A stretch of 8,723 nt of DNA. Source: an uncultured Demequina sp. GTDB lineage: Bacteria; Actinomycetota; Actinomycetes; Actinomycetales; Demequinaceae. Under the pieces are notes generated by a model. The model was not told the origin of the DNA. It saw only the letters and a program-made list of their open reading frames with translations, and made no database searches. The position numbers were made by a program, and so were the translations under genes. The DNA lies in contig CALALQ010000012.1 in assembly GCA_937925595.1 (NCBI GenBank), positions 1-8,723 of the forward strand, in the 5' to 3' direction. Below are positions 3,898 through 8,723 of the stretch, in pieces (position 1 is the stretch's first letter; each line of letters starts with the position of its first letter).

Positions 3898-6800
3898 TCA
3901 CGCAGCGACCGTCTCGCCCTGGTCCTCGCGGACCTGGTCGTCGATTGCCGCGTCGATGCGGGCCAGGAGGGCGACAGCGTCCGCCAGCTCCTGCTCCCGG
4001 TCGAACGTCATCGCGTCCGCGTCGGCAGTGGCCTGCTCGGCGATGATGTCGTTGCGGTCAGCCGTTTCCAGCAGGCCGTCGGCGATGCCGCGCGCACCTG
4101 CGAGGGTCGCGGTGATCTTCTCCGCCAGCCATGTCCCGATGGTCCGGGGGCTCTTGACCTGCATGTCCCGGTGCATCGGGAAGGTCTGCACGGTCTGGTA
4201 GTTCAGGTCGAGGCGGAACCCGGTCAGGCGGGTCTTGCCGTTGGCCCAGACGGTGTCGTGGCGGACGGTGAACTGGCCGAGGTGGAAGTAGCCGTACCCG
4301 CCCTTGTTCTTCACCTCGGCGACGTGACGCTGCAGCGCGGCGATATCGAGGGCGGGGGTGCCGTGCTCGTCGATGACGTCGGCGGCGTTGAGGAGGTACG
4401 CGGCTTCCTTCCGGCAGCCCACTGCCGTCTTCGCGGCGCGGTCGGCGCGCTGGCGGAGCGTGTTCACGTTCTGGAGGTGCACGGCGCGCATCAGGCGGAG
4501 CTTCTTCACGGCGGTGCGGGCGTTGGCCTGCTCGAGCAGCAGCGGGTTGCCGGCGGCGATCGCCTTCACTTCCCCGTAGCTGAGGGTCGCAGCCGACACG
4601 TCTTCGAGCTCGCGGGCGCCGGCGCCAGCGGCGTACAGCGCGTCGAAGCTTCTGGACTTACGTTCGAGTGTCTGCCACATGTAGGCATCGAACGTACCTT
4701 CGACCACGACGCGGTTGACGGTGACTTCGCCGCTCAGGTTGCCGTGCCGGATACCGCGACCGTCACGCTGGATCATCTCGGACGGCAGCCACGGGGCGTC
4801 CAGGTGCCAGATGTCAGTGAGGCGGGTCTGCACGTTCGTACCCATGCCGACCTTCGGGGTGGAGCCGATGAGGAACGCGACCTCACCGTCACGGCACGAC
4901 GCGAACAGGGCAGCGCGGGCCTTGTCGGTGGTCGCCTCGTGCACGAACCGGATCATATTCGCCGGGACACCCTCGTCGACGAGCGCGCGACGGATCCGCC
5001 CGTAGCTCTGCGCGTCGCCGGGGTGCGGGGTGCCGAGGTCGCAGAACACGAGCTGGAACCCGCCGGGGCGGGTCTGCTGCCCGAAGATCCGGTCCTTGTT
5101 GGCACGGTACGTTTCCGCTGCGGCACGGGCGAATGCTGTGAACTTCTCCGAGTCGTCGTCGATGCCGACCAGGCGCGGGTCGAGGGCGACCTTCCGGCCG
5201 TCGCCGACGATGAGCAGCATGTTGTCGTCCTTGCGGGCCTCGGTCTCCCCACGGCTTCGGCCGCGGATGGCGTCGGCGCGCTCAGCGAGTTCCTTCACAT
5301 ACGCCATCTGCTCGGTGGTGCCCTGCACGACGATGGTGTTGAACTTCGCGTCGGGACGTTCGGTCTGCAGCGCTTCGGCGGGCATCAGGTCGGCGACCTG
5401 GGCGAGCATCGTCTTGATCTCGGCGACGTTCACCAGGCCCACCGGGCGACGGTAGGAGCGGAACCCGGACCCGTCAGGGGCGACCTCGTTGGCAGTCTCG
5501 TAGCGGACGAACGCGGACGCCCACGCGTCGAACGAGAGCATGTCGGCCGCTTCCAGCACCTCCGGCTGGAAGTACCGCTGCCACACCCACGTCTCAGCGA
5601 GCGTGTTCGACCAGGGGGTGCCGGTGAACCCGGCCAGCACCGGGGCGTCCCAGCCCTTGCGCTGGCGGAGCGATTCGACCTTGAGGAGCAGGTCGGTGGA
5701 CCGCTTCGACGACCCGGACCCCAGGCCCGAGCCGCGCTGGGTGCTCTGCGTGGGCAGGCGCCTGAAGAGGTGCATCTCGTCGACCATGATGTAGTCGATG
5801 CCGAGCTGCTCGAAGTAGATGGCCTCCGGGTCGTTCATGCCGCGGCGGGCCTTCTCCATCTGCTGGTCGAACGACCGCATCCGGCGAGCGATCGCTTTCG
5901 CACCCTTCGACCCGGTGTTCCCGTGGATGCTGAGGGCGTGACGGAGCTGGTACTTCTGCTCCGCGATCCACTGCATCTCAGCCTCCGGGGAGACGGGGAT
6001 GAGGGTGAACGACGAGTGGGTCATGATGACGGCGTCCCAGTCCCCGGTCGCGCAGCGGGCGGCGAACAGGCGGCGGGCGTCCTTGGCGAGGTCTTCCTTC
6101 GTAGCGACCAGCACCTTCGCGGTCGGGATGACCTGCTGGACTTCCCGGGCCATCTGCTCGAGCAGGTGATTGGGGACGACGATGAGGGGCTTGTTCGCCA
6201 GACCGAACTTCCGAAGCGTGACAGCGGCGAGCGCGGCGGTGGCGGACTTGCCGGCGCCGACGGGATGCCCGATGAGAGCGGTCGGGGTGGAGACGATGCG
6301 TTCGACAGCGGCGCGCTGGTGCGTCCAGGGGGTGAACGTGTCGGCCATGCCGGGGAAGGTCAGACCGTCTCCGGTGTAGGTGCGGGTGACGTAGGAGTTG
6401 AACCGGTCGTTGTACTGGCGGATGAGGCGGGCTGCCCGCTTCTCGTCCTCCCAGATCCACGCCTGGAACCGGTCGTTGATCTCTTCGAGCTTCATCATCG
6501 CCGTGGCCGTCGCGTCGGCGTTTCGGACCTGCTTGTAGTCGCGGCGAGACGGGTCCCAGACGCGGTCGGTGACCTCGGGGGTGCGGTTGTTGAGGGCGCA
6601 CTCGACAAGGCGGGCGACGCCCACCTCCGGGGTGCCCCACTGGGCCTGGCCCTTCCCGCTTCCGCGCCAGGTTTCGTCGACTTCCCAGACGCCGGTGCGC
6701 GGCTCACGGGTGACGGTGACACGGCCGGCGTCCAGGCCGTTCTCGACGAACTGCTGGATGTCGGCGATGTTGATGAGCGGGTGGCCGAGGGACAGGGTGA

Positions 6801-8688
6801 TGTCCAGTGGGCCGAGGTCTTCGGGCAGGACCGCCCGCAGCGCCTCAGCGTTGCCGGTCAGGCCGTGCGCTTCGGCGATGTCGAGCTTGCGGCGCACGTC
6901 CCCGGACAGGTACTCGGCGGCGGGCACGAGACCCTTGACGGGGTCGGTGTACACGAGCGTGCCGAGCGCGGCGATGACATCGTCCGCGTTCGTGAGGCCG
7001 AGGAGCGACCCGATGCGGTCCAGGTCCACCCGGCCGGACTCACCGAGGGAGACGGCGAGGGCTTCGGCGGGGGTGTCCACGGAGGTGACCGGCTCGGGGG
7101 CGCGGTTGACACGGCGGGTGAGGATGTCCGCTGCGCGGGCTTCGCCGGTGACCTGGTCGAACACTTCCAGGGCCATCACGAGCGCGGAGTCGGGGTCGCG
7201 ACGGAACCCGCCCATCGCGGGCCGGCGCCACGACAGCTTCGGCATGCCGGTCTCCTCGTCGATGGCGCCTTCGACGAGCGTGCCACGGTTGAGGGGGCCG
7301 AACGCGGTGACGTACTGCTCGTAGCAGGCGAGGGTTGCCGCGCGGGTTTCAGCGATCGCCTCGTCGGGCAGGTCGAGGTTCGCTTCGAGGGCGAGGAGGT
7401 CGGCCATCAGGTCGCGCAGGCGCACCAGGTGGGTGAGCTCCTTCGACCCGCGGACGGCCACCAGGTGACCGTTCTCGACCTTGTGCATGGCGCCGTCGAT
7501 GACGTGGAAGGAACCTTCCTTGCGGCCGTCGGCGTCCGCGAGGACGACATCGTCGAGGGACAGGTCGATGCGGTGCTCGCTGATCGCAGGGAGCTTGCCG
7601 GTGAGCACGCCGACGGCGGCGGCGATGTCAGCTTCGGGGTTGTCGGAGACGACCACCAGGGGGGAACGGTTGTAGGTGGTGACCTTCATCGTCCCGGCGA
7701 CGTGGTCGATATTCTCCCGCCAGTACACGGACACACGGCACGGGATGCCGGTGTCACCGTTGGCGGGCTCGTCAACGATGAGGCCGTTGTCCTTGAACGT
7801 GCTGTACGAGTAGTAGCCGCCGTGGTTGCCGCTGGTCTCCGCCATGCCGGTGTAGAACCGCTGGCCGACGAACTCCGTGTAGCGGCGCATCACGATGATG
7901 TCGGTGACCACGGACGTGCCTGCGTCGCCGAACGCACCCGACGGGAGGCGGACCGCACCGCAGAACTGCATGCCCTCGAAGTTCTCGTTGGCGATGCTGC
8001 GCAGCAGCCCGTGGTCGGTGGAGTCGAGCGTGTGCCGGGAGGTGACAGCGACGACGTACCCGCCGGGGCGGACAGCGGCCGCGGCGCGCATCAGGAAGTA
8101 GTTGTGGAGGGACGCGGACCGGTCGTTCGCGTCGGTGATGCGGGTCTGGGAGAACGGGACGTTGCCGACAGCGACGTCGAAGAACTGGTCACGAAGCTCG
8201 GTCTTCTCGAGCGGCGCGACGATGATGTTCGCCTCCGGGTGTAGGAGCTTGGCGATACGAGCAGCGGTCGGGTCGATGTCCACACCCGTCCACGAGATAC
8301 CCATGTCCGCAGGCGCCGCGCTCATGAACGCGCCAGCACCGCAGCCGGGCTCGAAGACCTGACCGCCGGTGAACCCGACACTACGGAGGATGCCGTAGAC
8401 GGCGTCGGTGACAGCCTTCGGGGTGAAGAACGACGTGTCCACCTGGCCGGCAGCAGCCGCCAGCGCGTGGGCGGGCAGGATCTCCTCAAGCTGGTCGGCG
8501 ATCTTCGCAGCGGCGCCCTCAGGGATGGGTGCGAACGCCGCAGCGAACTGACCCCAGCCCATGAACGAAGCCAGCGTCGCACGCTCCCCGTCGGTGAGCT
8601 CACGGGGACGGTCAGGGTCCACGGCCCAGGCGAGACGGACGGCTTCAAGCTGAAGTTCGAGGTTCTTCGGGTTGTACGCGGAACTCAT
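3898..8688 (-). CDS. DarB-like N6-adenine DNA methyltransferase fused to an SNF2-type helicase
   Basis: This 1596-residue protein joins two DNA enzymes. Near residues 31-51 LTDGERATLASFMGWGQF matches the entry segment typical of the family. The methyltransferase (about 85-270) has TSFFTPKAVTDAVY, the SAM-binding motif FEPGCGAGAFM (112-122), VDIDP (136-140), the catalytic GNVPF (175-179, the family's variant of NPPY/F) and LHNYF. After a linker with WG and YNDRFN segments comes an SF2/SNF2 helicase: Walker A GHPVGAGKS (Lys814), DEMH (970-973, a DEAH variant), TGTPWSN (1022-1028), GSTPKVGMGTN (1275-1285) and QRDGRGIRHGN (1307-1317). All expected motifs are intact. Such fusions occur on plasmids, integrative elements and phages; in phage P1 the related DarB protects DNA from type I restriction. 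Here an antirestriction or self-methylating role is inference. The ATG at 8688 is preceded by a weak ribosome binding site. It is the first gene of the block seen. Confidence 0.93.
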   Translation of the reverse strand: MSSAYNPKNLELQLEAVRLAWAVDPDRPRELTDGERATLASFMGWGQFAAAFAPIPEGAAAKIADQLEEILPAHALAAAAGQVDTSFFTPKAVTDAVYGILRSVGFTGGQVFEPGCGAGAFMSAAPADMGISWTGVDIDPTAARIAKLLHPEANIIVAPLEKTELRDQFFDVAVGNVPFSQTRITDANDRSASLHNYFLMRAAAAVRPGGYVVAVTSRHTLDSTDHGLLRSIANENFEGMQFCGAVRLPSGAFGDAGTSVVTDIIVMRRYTEFVGQRFYTGMAETSGNHGGYYSYSTFKDNGLIVDEPANGDTGIPCRVSVYWRENIDHVAGTMKVTTYNRSPLVVVSDNPEADIAAAVGVLTGKLPAISEHRIDLSLDDVVLADADGRKEGSFHVIDGAMHKVENGHLVAVRGSKELTHLVRLRDLMADLLALEANLDLPDEAIAETRAATLACYEQYVTAFGPLNRGTLVEGAIDEETGMPKLSWRRPAMGGFRRDPDSALVMALEVFDQVTGEARAADILTRRVNRAPEPVTSVDTPAEALAVSLGESGRVDLDRIGSLLGLTNADDVIAALGTLVYTDPVKGLVPAAEYLSGDVRRKLDIAEAHGLTGNAEALRAVLPEDLGPLDITLSLGHPLINIADIQQFVENGLDAGRVTVTREPRTGVWEVDETWRGSGKGQAQWGTPEVGVARLVECALNNRTPEVTDRVWDPSRRDYKQVRNADATATAMMKLEEINDRFQAWIWEDEKRAARLIRQYNDRFNSYVTRTYTGDGLTFPGMADTFTPWTHQRAAVERIVSTPTALIGHPVGAGKSATAALAAVTLRKFGLANKPLIVVPNHLLEQMAREVQQVIPTAKVLVATKEDLAKDARRLFAARCATGDWDAVIMTHSSFTLIPVSPEAEMQWIAEQKYQLRHALSIHGNTGSKGAKAIARRMRSFDQQMEKARRGMNDPEAIYFEQLGIDYIMVDEMHLFRRLPTQSTQRGSGLGSGSSKRSTDLLLKVESLRQRKGWDAPVLAGFTGTPWSNTLAETWVWQRYFQPEVLEAADMLSFDAWASAFVRYETANEVAPDGSGFRSYRRPVGLVNVAEIKTMLAQVADLMPAEALQTERPDAKFNTIVVQGTTEQMAYVKELAERADAIRGRSRGETEARKDDNMLLIVGDGRKVALDPRLVGIDDDSEKFTAFARAAAETYRANKDRIFGQQTRPGGFQLVFCDLGTPHPGDAQSYGRIRRALVDEGVPANMIRFVHEATTDKARAALFASCRDGEVAFLIGSTPKVGMGTNVQTRLTDIWHLDAPWLPSEMIQRDGRGIRHGNLSGEVTVNRVVVEGTFDAYMWQTLERKSRSFDALYAAGAGARELEDVSAATLSYGEVKAIAAGNPLLLEQANARTAVKKLRLMRAVHLQNVNTLRQRADRAAKTAVGCRKEAAYLLNAADVIDEHGTPALDIAALQRHVAEVKNKGGYGYFHLGQFTVRHDTVWANGKTRLTGFRLDLNYQTVQTFPMHRDMQVKSPRTIGTWLAEKITATLAGARGIADGLLETADRNDIIAEQATADADAMTFDREQELADAVALLARIDAAIDDQVREDQGETVAA

Positions 8689-8704
8689 TTCAGGCTGTCT
8701 TTCT

Positions 8705-8717
8705 GCGGCTGTGCCGC
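8705..8717 (-). promoter_or_regulatory. Small hairpin in the leader of the methyltransferase-helicase gene
   Basis: The coding strand has GCGGC-ACA-GCCGC, a 5-bp stem with a 3-base loop, 16 bases before the ATG at 8688. Only 35 bases of this leader are in the window, so I cannot tell whether a CTGCGCAT motif and a strong ribosome binding site lie further upstream, as they do at 3858-3892. No clear GGAGG lies between the hairpin and the ATG. Confidence 0.35.
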
Positions 8718-8723
8718 GGTGGT

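Noticed and set aside
6330..6345. GTGAACGTGTC string in the methyltransferase-helicase gene matching the paralogs
   Set aside because: It encodes DTFT by chance in the conserved segment before the helicase domain; nothing around it resembles the paralog family.
3673..8244. A 1523-residue plus-strand open frame
   Set aside because: It lies antisense to the methyltransferase-helicase gene in the frame where GC-rich codon use suppresses stops. Its protein is an Asp/Val/Gly/Arg-rich product without any domain, while the minus frame has complete enzyme motifs.

Overview
The window is GC-rich DNA in which every gene I can support lies on the minus strand, so transcription runs from high to low coordinates. 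Base composition, GC-ending codons, GTG starts and GGAGG-type ribosome binding sites suggest a high-GC actinobacterium or one of its mobile elements. Two large DNA-processing proteins separated by a tightly packed run of small proteins I do not recognise looks like an actinophage, prophage or plasmid. I see no structural, integrase, replication-initiator or conjugation gene that would decide between these.

In transcription order: (1) 8688-3898, a 1596-residue fusion of a gamma-type N6-adenine DNA methyltransferase and an SNF2-like superfamily 2 helicase, of the DarB-like plasmid/phage type. (2) 3837-3523, 3448-2978 and 2981-2739, three small proteins of unknown function. (3) 2703-2431, 2369-1866 and 1869-1375, three consecutive genes that are paralogs of one another, sharing an N-terminal LT(F/L)GxTFTLP motif; the first is only a half-length version. 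(4) 1304 to the left edge, the first 434 residues of a UvrD/Rep-like superfamily 1 helicase, cut by the window end just as motif V begins.

The most unusual material is in the short gaps. Four gaps each carry one copy of a motif, read on the coding strand as RCTGCGCATGKA, with the self-complementary core TGCGCA. In the 3837 gap it is the loop of a perfect 13-bp inverted repeat whose 3' arm is the ribosome binding site and whose 5' arm resembles the 3' end of 16S rRNA. Two gaps also have a second hairpin between the ribosome binding site and the start codon. The two junctions that lack a gap use 4-base GTGA stop/start overlaps. The last gap has a strong GC hairpin and a diverged motif. This suggests one operon-like unit with start-associated translational or transcriptional control elements, perhaps comparable in concept to the start-associated sequences known from cluster K mycobacteriophages but with a different sequence. 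The genes may together manage incoming or replicating element DNA through methylation, antirestriction and unwinding, but that joint role is inferred from the two helicases only.
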